From: Pseudomonas sp. GM41(2012)
GTDB lineage: Bacteria; Pseudomonadota; Gammaproteobacteria; Pseudomonadales; Pseudomonadaceae
Length of the DNA: 64,000 bases
Assembly (NCBI RefSeq): GCF_000282315.2
Contig: NZ_AKJN02000006.1
Coordinates: 1,798,001 to 1,862,000 of the forward strand
Reading direction: 5' to 3'
Part shown: in pieces, positions 34,453 through 41,505 of the stretch
How positions within the stretch are numbered: the stretch's first letter is position 1
Layout of the letters: every line of letters starts with the position of its first letter
The notes under the pieces: generated by a model
What the model was told of the DNA's origin: nothing
Seen by the model: the letters and a program-made list of their open reading frames with translations, nothing else
The model's database searches: none
Position numbers and translations under genes: made by a program

Positions 34453-34803
34453 ATGGACGCTCTTTTTATCGAATTACCCGCATTTCAAAAGCACAGAAAT
34501 GACTACCTGGACGACGAACTGTTTCGCAGCTTTCAACTGGAGCTGCTGAAAAACCCGGAAGCGGGCGATCCAGTGGAAGGTATGGGCGGCTTGCGAAAGG
34601 TCCGTTTCTCCGACCAGCGACGAGGCAAAGGCAAGCGCAGTGGACTAAGGGTGATTTATTACTGGTGGTCGGGTTTTGATCAATTCTGGCTGTTCACCGT
34701 ATATAGCAAAAACGAGCAAGACGACCTGTCGCCTTCCCAGAAGAAACTTTTCAGACAAACTCTAGATAGCGAAATCAACACGAGATCCCACTATGAAACG
34801 TGA
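34453..34803 (+). CDS. HigB/RelE-like toxin of a type II toxin-antitoxin pair
   Basis: Protein of 116 residues resembling RelE-superfamily mRNA interferases of the HigB-like Pfam RelE family. Recognisable parts are FIELPAF at the start, GLRKVRFSDQRRGKGKRSGLR (basic RNA-binding face), the aromatic strand VIYYWW, and the C-terminal block VYSKNEQDDLSPSQKK. Members cut mRNA at the ribosome; activity is inferred. The start at ATG 34453 is the conserved one; the frame opens earlier at 34384. The toxin gene precedes the antitoxin and overlaps it by 11 bases, the HigBA order. The pair is not part of the core nuo block. Confidence 0.82.
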   Translation: MDALFIELPAFQKHRNDYLDDELFRSFQLELLKNPEAGDPVEGMGGLRKVRFSDQRRGKGKRSGLRVIYYWWSGFDQFWLFTVYSKNEQDDLSPSQKKLFRQTLDSEINTRSHYET

Positions 34804-35107
34804 CATTTTTGCAGAACTGATGGAAGGCCTTGAAGCCTTGGCCGACGAGCGCCAAGGCAAGGTCACGCTGCGAACCCACAAGGTCAAACTGCCAAAACTG
34901 GTGCCAATCACTGCCGAGGAAGTCGTAGCCATACGCCAACAACTCAACCTTTCCCGTTCGGTATTCGCGATGTATTTGCGTACGAATACCCGGACGCTGG
35001 AAAACTGGGAGCAAGGACGCGCACAACCGAATGCACAGGCCACGACCTTGATTCGACTGGTCGAGCGCTTTCCAGAAACAGTCGAGCAATTGGCGGTGTT
35101 GACTTGA
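34793..35107 (+). CDS. HigA/NadS-like XRE-type antitoxin
   Basis: Helix-turn-helix protein of 104 residues. Residues about 42-85 form the DNA-binding domain (EVVAIRQQLNLSRSVFAMYL, then NTRTLENWEQGRAQPN), the pattern of the antitoxins paired with RelE-like toxins and annotated HigA or NadS family. The N-terminal 40 residues probably contact the toxin. Such proteins neutralise the toxin and repress their own promoter. The start codon lies inside the toxin gene, so synthesis is probably coupled to toxin translation. Confidence 0.85.
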   Translation: MKRDIFAELMEGLEALADERQGKVTLRTHKVKLPKLVPITAEEVVAIRQQLNLSRSVFAMYLRTNTRTLENWEQGRAQPNAQATTLIRLVERFPETVEQLAVLT

Positions 35108-35140
35108 CTCCAGTGCGATGGCGGCGGACCAGGCACAAAC

Positions 35141-35165
35141 AAAAACGGCACCTTACGGTGCCGTT
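35141..35165 (-). terminator. Terminator of the ABC importer operon
   Basis: On the minus strand AACGGCACC, GTAA and GGTGCCGTT are followed by TTTG, 22 bases beyond the last gene of the importer operon. It may also stop the converging toxin-antitoxin message. Confidence 0.85.
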
Positions 35166-35186
35166 CGCATTTCGAAGTCCAGCGGT

Positions 35187-36929
35187 TTACTTACGCGCCG
35201 CCTCCCACGATTTCAGCAGTTCGGCATAACTCACGGTTTCACCTTTAGGCTTCTCGTTCGCCAGTTTCGGCTTCGGTGCACCCGGTTGATCCAACCAGTA
35301 CTGCGCGTCGCGCTCGGGGTTCATTTTCGGTGCGCAGGTGGCTTGCGCCTTCGAGCGTTCCAGTCGGGTCATGATCGCGTCCTGATCCTTGGCCAAACCA
35401 TCCAGAGCCTGTTGCGGGGTTTTCTCGCCGCTGGCGGCTTCGGCGATGTGGCTCCACCACAGTTGCGCCAAACGCGGATAGTCCGGCACGTTGGTCCCGG
35501 TCGGGGTCCATTGCACGCGGGCCGGGCTGCGATAGAACTCGACCAGACCACCGAGTTTCGGTGCCAGGTCGGTCATCGCTTGCGAGTTGATGTCCGACTC
35601 GCGGATCGGCGTCAGGCCAACGATGGTTTTCTTCAGGGAGACGGTTTTCGAGGTCACGAACTGCGCGTACAGCCAGGCCGCGAGTTTTTGCTTCTCAGGC
35701 GTGGACTTCATGAAAGTCCAGGAACCGGCGTCCTGATAACCGAGCTTCATGCCCTCTTCCCAGTACGGACCTTTCGGCGACGGCGCCATGCGCCATTTCG
35801 GCGTGCCGTCGGCGTTCATCACCGGCAAGCCCGGCTTGGTCATGTCGGCGGTAAACGCGGTGTACCAGAAGATCTGCTGGGCGATGTTGCCCTGGGACGG
35901 TACCGGACCGGATTCGGAGAAGGTCATGCCCGCCGCTTCCGGTGGCGCATATTTTTTCAGCCAGTCGACATACTTGGTGGTTGCATAGACCGCCGCCGGG
36001 CCGTTGGTGTCGCCGCCGCGGGTCACGCTGGAACCCACCGGATGGCAGTCCTCGACGCGGATGCCCCACTCGTCCACCGGCAATCCGTTGGGAATGCCCT
36101 TATCGCCAGCACCGGCCATGGAGAACCAGGCATCGGTGAAGCGCCAGCCGAGGGACGGGTCTTTCTTGCCGTAGTCCATGTGCCCGTAGATACGCTTGCC
36201 GTCGATTTCCTTGACGTCTTCGCTGAAGAATTTGGCGATGTCTTCATAGGCCGACCAGTTCACCGGCACGCCCAGTTCATAACCGTATTTTTCTTTGAAT
36301 TTTGCTTTCAGATCCGCCCGCTCGAACCAGTCGGCGCGAAACCAGTAAAGGTTGGCGAACTGCTGGTCGGGCAGTTGATAGATCTTGCCGTCCGGCGCGG
36401 TGGTGAACGAGATGCCGATGAAGTCTTTGATGTCCAGAGTCGGCGAGGTATAGGCCTTGCCTTCGTTGGCCATCAGGTCGGTGATCGATTCGGTTTTACC
36501 GTAGCGAAAGTGCGTGCCGATCAGGTCCGAGTCGTTGACCCAGCCGTCATAGATGTTCTTGTCCGATTGCATCTGGGTCTGCAGCTTTTCCACCACGTCG
36601 CCTTCTTGCAGCAAGTCGTGGGTCAGCTTGATCCCGGTGATCTCGGTAAAGGCCTTGGCCAGCGTTTTGGATTCATATTCGTGGGTCGCGATGGTTTCCG
36701 AGACCACCTTGATGCTCATCCCGCGAAACGGCTCGGACGCCTTGATAAACCACTTCAACTCTTCGAGCTGCTGTTCCGGGGTGAGGGTGGACGGTTTGAA
36801 TTCGCTGCCAATCCATTTCTTGGCGGCGTCTTCATAAGCATCGGCCCAGGCTGCAGCGCTCAGCCCGCTGAGTGCCAGCATGGCTGCCAATGAAACGCTA
36901 TGTCGCAGCTTATTGTTTTTGTCGAACAT
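35187..36929 (-). CDS. ABC importer substrate-binding protein (GlpV-like family)
   Basis: Periplasmic solute-binding protein of 580 residues, longer than common sugar-binding proteins (about 400-450). A signal peptide covers residues 1-29 (hydrophobic core VSLAAMLALSGLSAAAW, cleavage after AWA). The mature part has extracellular-solute-binding family 1 features. ATG 36929 has a near-perfect AAGGAGGT seven bases upstream; the longer upstream frame is unsupported. Together with the DUF2160 gene and two ATPases, the set matches the architecture of the rhizobial glycerol importer glpSTPQUV, but no glycerol-catabolic gene is beside it, so the substrate (glycerol, another polyol or a sugar) is uncertain. 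The strong ribosome site would favour excess binding protein. Confidence 0.9.
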   Translation of the reverse strand: MFDKNNKLRHSVSLAAMLALSGLSAAAWADAYEDAAKKWIGSEFKPSTLTPEQQLEELKWFIKASEPFRGMSIKVVSETIATHEYESKTLAKAFTEITGIKLTHDLLQEGDVVEKLQTQMQSDKNIYDGWVNDSDLIGTHFRYGKTESITDLMANEGKAYTSPTLDIKDFIGISFTTAPDGKIYQLPDQQFANLYWFRADWFERADLKAKFKEKYGYELGVPVNWSAYEDIAKFFSEDVKEIDGKRIYGHMDYGKKDPSLGWRFTDAWFSMAGAGDKGIPNGLPVDEWGIRVEDCHPVGSSVTRGGDTNGPAAVYATTKYVDWLKKYAPPEAAGMTFSESGPVPSQGNIAQQIFWYTAFTADMTKPGLPVMNADGTPKWRMAPSPKGPYWEEGMKLGYQDAGSWTFMKSTPEKQKLAAWLYAQFVTSKTVSLKKTIVGLTPIRESDINSQAMTDLAPKLGGLVEFYRSPARVQWTPTGTNVPDYPRLAQLWWSHIAEAASGEKTPQQALDGLAKDQDAIMTRLERSKAQATCAPKMNPERDAQYWLDQPGAPKPKLANEKPKGETVSYAELLKSWEAARK

Positions 36930-36976
36930 AGAGACCTCCTTATAGGGTTTCGGAGCAACTTTGCCGAGCGATTCGA

Positions 36977-37249
36977 CTAGCCCCAACGCATCACAGCCAA
37001 CAGCCACACCAGGGACAACGCGAACGCAACCCAGATGCTCCAGTCGGTGACGCCGATTACCAGCAAATGCAGGTAGGCGCTGCCGAGAAGACCGATAAAC
37101 AACCGATCGCCACGGGTGGTGGCAATCGGCAACAAACCACGCCGAAGAATGCTCGGCGAACGCAGTTCCCAGGTCGTCATGCCCACCAGGATCAAGGCAA
37201 TGACGCTGAAGAATGCCGCCGTAGGGCCGGTCCAACTCATCCATTCCAT
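36977..37249 (-). CDS. DUF2160-type small membrane protein
   Basis: Protein of 90 residues with three apparent membrane segments (about 8-24, 49-63 and 66-86) and little else. Small proteins of this kind (DUF2160) are found inside glycerol-type ABC importer operons between the permease and binding-protein genes; their job is unknown. The start is placed at ATG 37249 because AGGAG is six bases before it; an ATG immediately upstream at 37252 is only three bases away. It lies between permease and binding-protein genes with an intergenic gap of 47 bases to the latter, so it is likely an accessory of the transporter. Confidence 0.85.
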   Translation of the reverse strand: MEWMSWTGPTAAFFSVIALILVGMTTWELRSPSILRRGLLPIATTRGDRLFIGLLGSAYLHLLVIGVTDWSIWVAFALSLVWLLAVMRWG

Positions 37250-37259
37250 CATCAGCTCC

Positions 37260-38060
37260 TCAGACCCGGCCCAGGGCAAAGCCCTTGGCCACGTGGTTGC
37301 GAACAAACCAGATCACCAGCATGCCTGGCAGGATAGTCAACACCCCCGCCGCCGCCAGCACGCCCCAGTCGATGCCGGACGCCGAGACCGTGCGCGTCAT
37401 CACCGCCGCAATCGGTTTGGCGTTGACCGAGGTCAGGGTTCGCGCCAGCAGCAGTTCGACCCAGGAAAACATGAAGCAGAAAAATGCCGTCACACCGATC
37501 CCGGAACCAATCAGCGGAACGAAAATCTTCACGAAGAACTTGGGAAAACTGTAGCCATCGATGTAGGCGGTTTCGTCGATCTCCTTCGGCACGCCAGACA
37601 TGAAACCCTCAAGAATCCACACCGCCAATGGCACGTTAAACAGGCAGTGAGCCAGTGCCACCGCGATGTGGGTGTCGAACAAACCGATCGAGGAATACAG
37701 CTGGAAGAACGGCAGCAAAAACACCGCCGGTGGCGCCATGCGGTTGGTCAGGAGCCAGAAAAACAGGTGCTTGTCACCGAGGAACCGATAGCGCGAGAAC
37801 GCATACGCGGCCGGCAATGCCACGCTCAGCGAAATCACTGTGTTCAGGCTCACGTAGTACAGCGAGTTGAGATAACCGGTGTACCAGCTCGGGTCGGTGA
37901 AAATCACTTTGTAGTTGGCGAAGGTGAAATCCTGAGGAAACAGCGTCAGACCGCCGAGGATTTCGGTGTTGCTCTTGAAGGACATGTTCAGCAGCCAGTA
38001 GATCGGCACCAGCAGGAACAGGATGTAGATCAGCAGTGGAATCAGCTTTCTCTTGCTCAT
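37260..38060 (-). CDS. ABC importer permease, MalG-like
   Basis: Inner-membrane permease of 266 residues with about six helices. The coupling-helix motif for the ATPase is readable as EIDETAYIDGYSFPKFFVKI followed by FVPL (EAA loop, with the conserved glycine), typical of MalG-type subunits. The start at ATG 38060 has GAGG seven bases upstream. It follows the MalF-like permease gene by eight bases and precedes the DUF2160 gene by ten, so the operon is compact. Confidence 0.92.
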   Translation of the reverse strand: MSKRKLIPLLIYILFLLVPIYWLLNMSFKSNTEILGGLTLFPQDFTFANYKVIFTDPSWYTGYLNSLYYVSLNTVISLSVALPAAYAFSRYRFLGDKHLFFWLLTNRMAPPAVFLLPFFQLYSSIGLFDTHIAVALAHCLFNVPLAVWILEGFMSGVPKEIDETAYIDGYSFPKFFVKIFVPLIGSGIGVTAFFCFMFSWVELLLARTLTSVNAKPIAAVMTRTVSASGIDWGVLAAAGVLTILPGMLVIWFVRNHVAKGFALGRV

Positions 38061-38068
38061 GGCGGGCC

Positions 38069-38935
38069 TCACCGATTGGCGTCAGAGTGAGTCATGGCGG
38101 TGTAGAACAGCCACGACACCAACAGGATGATCAGGAAGTACACCAGCGAGAAAGCCGCCGCCGGGCCGAGGTCGAATTGCCCTACGGCCATTTGGGTCAA
38201 GGTCTGACTCAAGAAGGTCGTGGCATTGCCCGGACCGCCACCGGTCAATACAAACGGCTCGGTGTAGATCATGAAACTGTCCATGAACCGCAGCATCACC
38301 GCGATCAACAACACGCTCTTGAGCTTGGGCAACTGGATGTGTCGGAACACCGCCCAGGCCGATGCCCGATCAATCCGTGCCGCCTGGTAATACACGTCCG
38401 GAATCGCCCGCAGCCCCGAGAAACACAACAGCGCCACCAACGACGTCCAGTGCCAGACGTCCATCACCAGCACCGTGACCCAGGCGTCCATGGTGTTGGC
38501 CGCATAGTTGTAGTTGATGCCCATGGCCTTCAGGCTGGCGCCGAGCAGACCAATGTCCGCCCGACCGAAGATCTGCCAGATCGTCCCCACCACGTTCCAC
38601 GGAATCAGCAACGGAATCGCCAGGATGATCAGCACCAGCGAGGACCAGCGGCCCTTGATCGGCATGGTCAGGGCGATGGCGATGCCCAGCGGGATTTCGA
38701 TCAGCAGCACACAGCCGGAGTAGATGAACTGACGCAGTAATGAGTCATGCAGGCGCGGATCGAGCAGCACTTGCTTGTACCAGTCGGCGCCGACGAAGTA
38801 GCGGCTGGACTGGTCGAAGATGTCCTGCACCGAGTAGTTGACCACCGTCATCATCGGGACCACCGCACTGAACGCCACCAGCAAAAACACCGGCAACACC
38901 AGCCACCAGGCCTTGTTGTTCTGCACCTTGTTCAT
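38069..38935 (-). CDS. ABC importer permease, MalF-like
   Basis: Inner-membrane permease of 288 residues with about six helices, the first at 9-31. The EAA loop reads IPDVYYQAARIDRASAWAVF with RHIQLPKLK, and the segment TEPFVLTGGGPGNATTFLSQ is characteristic of the MalF/UgpA-type partner. ATG 38935 follows GGAGACG; the 15 extra upstream codons of the frame overlap the ATPase gene end and are dropped. Pairs with the MalG-like subunit to form the translocation channel. Confidence 0.92.
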   Translation of the reverse strand: MNKVQNNKAWWLVLPVFLLVAFSAVVPMMTVVNYSVQDIFDQSSRYFVGADWYKQVLLDPRLHDSLLRQFIYSGCVLLIEIPLGIAIALTMPIKGRWSSLVLIILAIPLLIPWNVVGTIWQIFGRADIGLLGASLKAMGINYNYAANTMDAWVTVLVMDVWHWTSLVALLCFSGLRAIPDVYYQAARIDRASAWAVFRHIQLPKLKSVLLIAVMLRFMDSFMIYTEPFVLTGGGPGNATTFLSQTLTQMAVGQFDLGPAAAFSLVYFLIILLVSWLFYTAMTHSDANR

Positions 38936-38937
38936 GG

Positions 38938-40029
38938 CTACGTCTCCAAGAGATATTCGTCGGCATACACCATCAACCATTGAGCCGGGAAGCTGATGTA
39001 GGCGGTTCCCTCAGGCACTGGCTTGTCTTCGGCCAGGCGCACTTTCAAAGGGGCGCCGTCGAGGTTCAGGGTCATGATCTTGTAGGTGCCAAGGTCTTCG
39101 ACGTGTACGACCTGTGCCTGCATCGCCTCATCAAACGGCTCATCCCACACGTGCACGAACTCCGGACGGATGCCGACCTTCAGGGTTTTCCACTCGGACT
39201 CGGCAACGCGTTTCTGTTGAGCATCGGAAAGCGGCAAATGAGTCGAGGCGAAACCGACACCGCCTGGCTGCGGCTGAACCTCGATCAGGTTCATCCCCGG
39301 ACTGCCGATGAAATAGCCGACAAAGGTGTGGCTCGGCCGCTCGAACAGTTCTCGCGGCGTACCGAATTGCACAATCTGCCCGCCGTACATCACCGCGATC
39401 TTGTCGGCGAAGGTCGAGGCTTCGAGCTGATCGTGGGTGACGTAGACCATGGTGATGTTGAACTGCTCGTGGATCTGCTTGAGCTTGCGCCGCAATTTCC
39501 ACTTCAAGTGCGGGTCGATCACGGTCAGCGGCTCATCGAACAGGATCGCCGACACGTCATCGCGCACCAGCCCACGGCCCATGGAGACTTTCTGTTTTTC
39601 ATCGGCGGTGAGGTTGCGTGCCTTCTTGTACAGCAATGCCTGAAGGTCGAGGACTTCGGCAATTTCCTGCACCTTGCTGTGAATTTTCGCCTCGGCCATG
39701 CCCTGATTACGCAGCGGGAAGGCCAGGTTATCGAACACCGTCATGGTGTCGTAGACCACCGGGAACTGGAAAACCTGGGCGATGTTGCGCTTCTCCGGGG
39801 TCAGCTCGTTGACCACTTTGCTGTCGAACAGCACCTGGCCCTGAGACGGGCTGAGCAATCCGGAAATGATGTTGAGCAAGGTCGACTTGCCGCAGCCCGA
39901 AGGCCCGAGCAAGGCATAGGCACCGCCCTGCTCCCAAACGTGATCCATCTCGCGAATCGCGTAATCCTCGGGGCCGGTCGGCGTGCGGGTGTAACTGTGG
40001 GCGAGGTGCTGCAAACGGATTTCAGCCAT
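38938..40029 (-). CDS. ABC importer ATPase with degenerate signature motif
   Basis: Nucleotide-binding subunit of 363 residues with a C-terminal MalK-like regulatory domain (about 240-363). Walker A is normal (GPSGCGKST at 42-50), as are the Q-loop (VFQFP), Walker B (ILFDEP, D165-E166) and the switch histidine H199 (VTHDQ). The signature motif is not: where LSGGQ is expected the sequence reads LTADE (140-144). The partner ATPase has the opposite defect, so the heterodimer should have one consensus and one degenerate site. The start overlaps the upstream ATPase stop as TGATG. Confidence 0.93.
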   Translation of the reverse strand: MAEIRLQHLAHSYTRTPTGPEDYAIREMDHVWEQGGAYALLGPSGCGKSTLLNIISGLLSPSQGQVLFDSKVVNELTPEKRNIAQVFQFPVVYDTMTVFDNLAFPLRNQGMAEAKIHSKVQEIAEVLDLQALLYKKARNLTADEKQKVSMGRGLVRDDVSAILFDEPLTVIDPHLKWKLRRKLKQIHEQFNITMVYVTHDQLEASTFADKIAVMYGGQIVQFGTPRELFERPSHTFVGYFIGSPGMNLIEVQPQPGGVGFASTHLPLSDAQQKRVAESEWKTLKVGIRPEFVHVWDEPFDEAMQAQVVHVEDLGTYKIMTLNLDGAPLKVRLAEDKPVPEGTAYISFPAQWLMVYADEYLLET

Positions 40030-41123
40030 CAGGCAACCCTCGCGATACGTCGACCGGGCGCCTGGACCAGCCGCCCCTGCGTATCGAAGACAAACAGTTT
40101 ATGGGTCGGGATATAGATCCGAATTGGCGCATCGACGTCGTATTCGTGAACGCCGGGCAAGTGCAGCACCAGCAGGAAATGCTCGTTGCGCACGTGCAGG
40201 AACGTTTCCGATCCGCTGATCTCGGCCACCTCGACGGTCACCGCCAGTTCCAGGTCATCGTCGTTGCTCGGCACCAGCGAAATATGGCTGGGCCGAACGC
40301 CAAAGCGGAACTCGCCCTCGCCCACCGGCCGCAAATCGACGTTGAGCGGGAAGTGCACGAAATTGGCGAAGCTGACTTCGTTGCCGGCGATACGCCCCGG
40401 CATCAGGTTGATCGGCGGCTCGGAGAACAGCTCCGCCGCCAGCACGGTTTGCGGCTGGTGATAAACCTCGGAAGACTTGCCGCTCTGAATCACCCGGCCT
40501 TCGTGAAGAATGGTGGTCGTGCCGCCCAGCGCCAGGGCTTCGTTGGGTTCGGTGGTGGCGTAGATGGCAATGGTGTGGTGAGCCTTGAACAGCTCGCGCA
40601 TTTCCTGACGCAATTCTTCGCGCAGTTTGTAGTCAAGGTTCACCAGCGGCTCATCGAACAGGATCAGTTCGGCATCCTTGACCAGCGCCCGGGCCATTGC
40701 CGTGCGCTGTTGCTGACCACCGGAAAGTTCAAGCGGATGGCGCTGGAGGAATTTCTCGATGCGCAACATCTTCGCGGTTTCCAGCACTTTGCTCTGGATC
40801 AGCTCATTGGAAACGCCGCCCTGGCGCAAGGGCGAGGCAATGTTCTCGAACACCGTCATGGTCGGGTAGTTGATGAATTGCTGATAGACCATCGACACAT
40901 TGCGCAAACGCACCGGGCGCTGGGTGACGTCGACGCCGTTCATCAGGATGCGGCCGCTGTCGGGCTTGTCCAGACCGGCCATCAGGCGCATGAGACTGGT
41001 TTTGCCGGACAGCGTGCGCCCGAGCAAAACGTTGAAGGATCCGGCTTCGAAACTCAGGCACGCATCATCGATCCAGGTCTGGCCCTCGACGGTGCGGCTG
41101 ACGTGCTCCAGGGTTAATGACAT
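40029..41123 (-). CDS. ABC importer ATPase lacking the switch histidine
   Basis: Nucleotide-binding subunit of 364 residues, first gene of the importer operon. Walker A is an atypical but usable GRTLSGKT (35-42), the Q-loop reads VYQQF, the signature LSGGQ (133-137) is perfect, and Walker B is LILFDEP (D157-E158). The histidine switch is lost: the expected THDQ position reads TTEP, with T191 in place of histidine. A MalK-like C-terminal domain follows about residue 240. A sigma-54-type promoter lies 45-60 bases upstream of the start codon. Confidence 0.93.
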   Translation of the reverse strand: MSLTLEHVSRTVEGQTWIDDACLSFEAGSFNVLLGRTLSGKTSLMRLMAGLDKPDSGRILMNGVDVTQRPVRLRNVSMVYQQFINYPTMTVFENIASPLRQGGVSNELIQSKVLETAKMLRIEKFLQRHPLELSGGQQQRTAMARALVKDAELILFDEPLVNLDYKLREELRQEMRELFKAHHTIAIYATTEPNEALALGGTTTILHEGRVIQSGKSSEVYHQPQTVLAAELFSEPPINLMPGRIAGNEVSFANFVHFPLNVDLRPVGEGEFRFGVRPSHISLVPSNDDDLELAVTVEVAEISGSETFLHVRNEHFLLVLHLPGVHEYDVDAPIRIYIPTHKLFVFDTQGRLVQAPGRRIARVA

Positions 41124-41167
41124 GGCTCGGCCTTTTTATTATTGGAGTCAAGCGACCGGAGCTACAG

Positions 41168-41183
41168 AGCGACATTCGTGCCA
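41168..41183 (-). promoter_or_regulatory. Sigma-54 (-24/-12) promoter of the ABC importer operon
   Basis: The minus strand reads TGGCACGAATGTCGCT, with GG and GC separated by exactly ten bases and TGGCACG matching the -24 consensus fully; the -12 half (TCGCT) differs from TTGCT at one base. Transcription would start near 41157, about 34 bases before the first ATPase gene. The adjacent divergent gene encodes a sigma-54 activator. Confidence 0.75.
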
Positions 41184-41247
41184 GAAATTGCAAGCCGTTG
41201 ATCCGGCTTGAGAATCCTGCAAATGGAAGAAAAACTGCGTTCGTTGC

Positions 41248-41317
41248 TGAACAGAAATGAACAACCGCGACTGAACAATTGAACAATCCGGCGGTTGACA
41301 ATGAACAATAGTGAACA
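41248..41317. promoter_or_regulatory. Array of six TGAACA boxes, probable activator sites
   Basis: TGAACA occurs on the plus strand at 41248, 41258, 41272, 41280, 41302 and 41312, and an inverted near-copy TGTTCG starts at 41331. The first box also forms GTTC-N6-GAAC with the bases before it. The array sits 65-150 bases upstream of the sigma-54 promoter, the usual distance for enhancer-like sites bound by sigma-54 activators. Confidence 0.65.
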
Positions 41318-41342
41318 ACACTCTACGGACTGTTCGCGCTCC

Positions 41343-41418
41343 CTGTAGGAGCACGGCTTGCCGGCGATGGCGTCATCGAAATTGCCATCGCCATCGCCGG
41401 CAAGCCGTGCTCCTACAG
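41343..41418. repeat. REP pair, GTAGGAGCACGGCTTGCCGGCGAT subtype
   Basis: Inverted arms of 29 bases, starting CTGTAGGAGCACGGCTTGCC, flank about 18 bases. It lies between the TGAACA array and the regulator gene, so it may insulate the two divergent promoters. Confidence 0.88.
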
Positions 41419-41505
41419 GTCTGTGACGTGAAACATCACGTGAGAATTTCGACGTGGTGGGCAAAACCATAAAAACAATAAAAGCTTGCTCAGAGATCGA
41501 CTGCC

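Noticed and set aside
41248..41317. CRISPR-like interpretation of the TGAACA repeats
   Set aside because: The repeats are only six bases, with irregular 8-22 base periods and no cas genes; protein binding sites explain them better.
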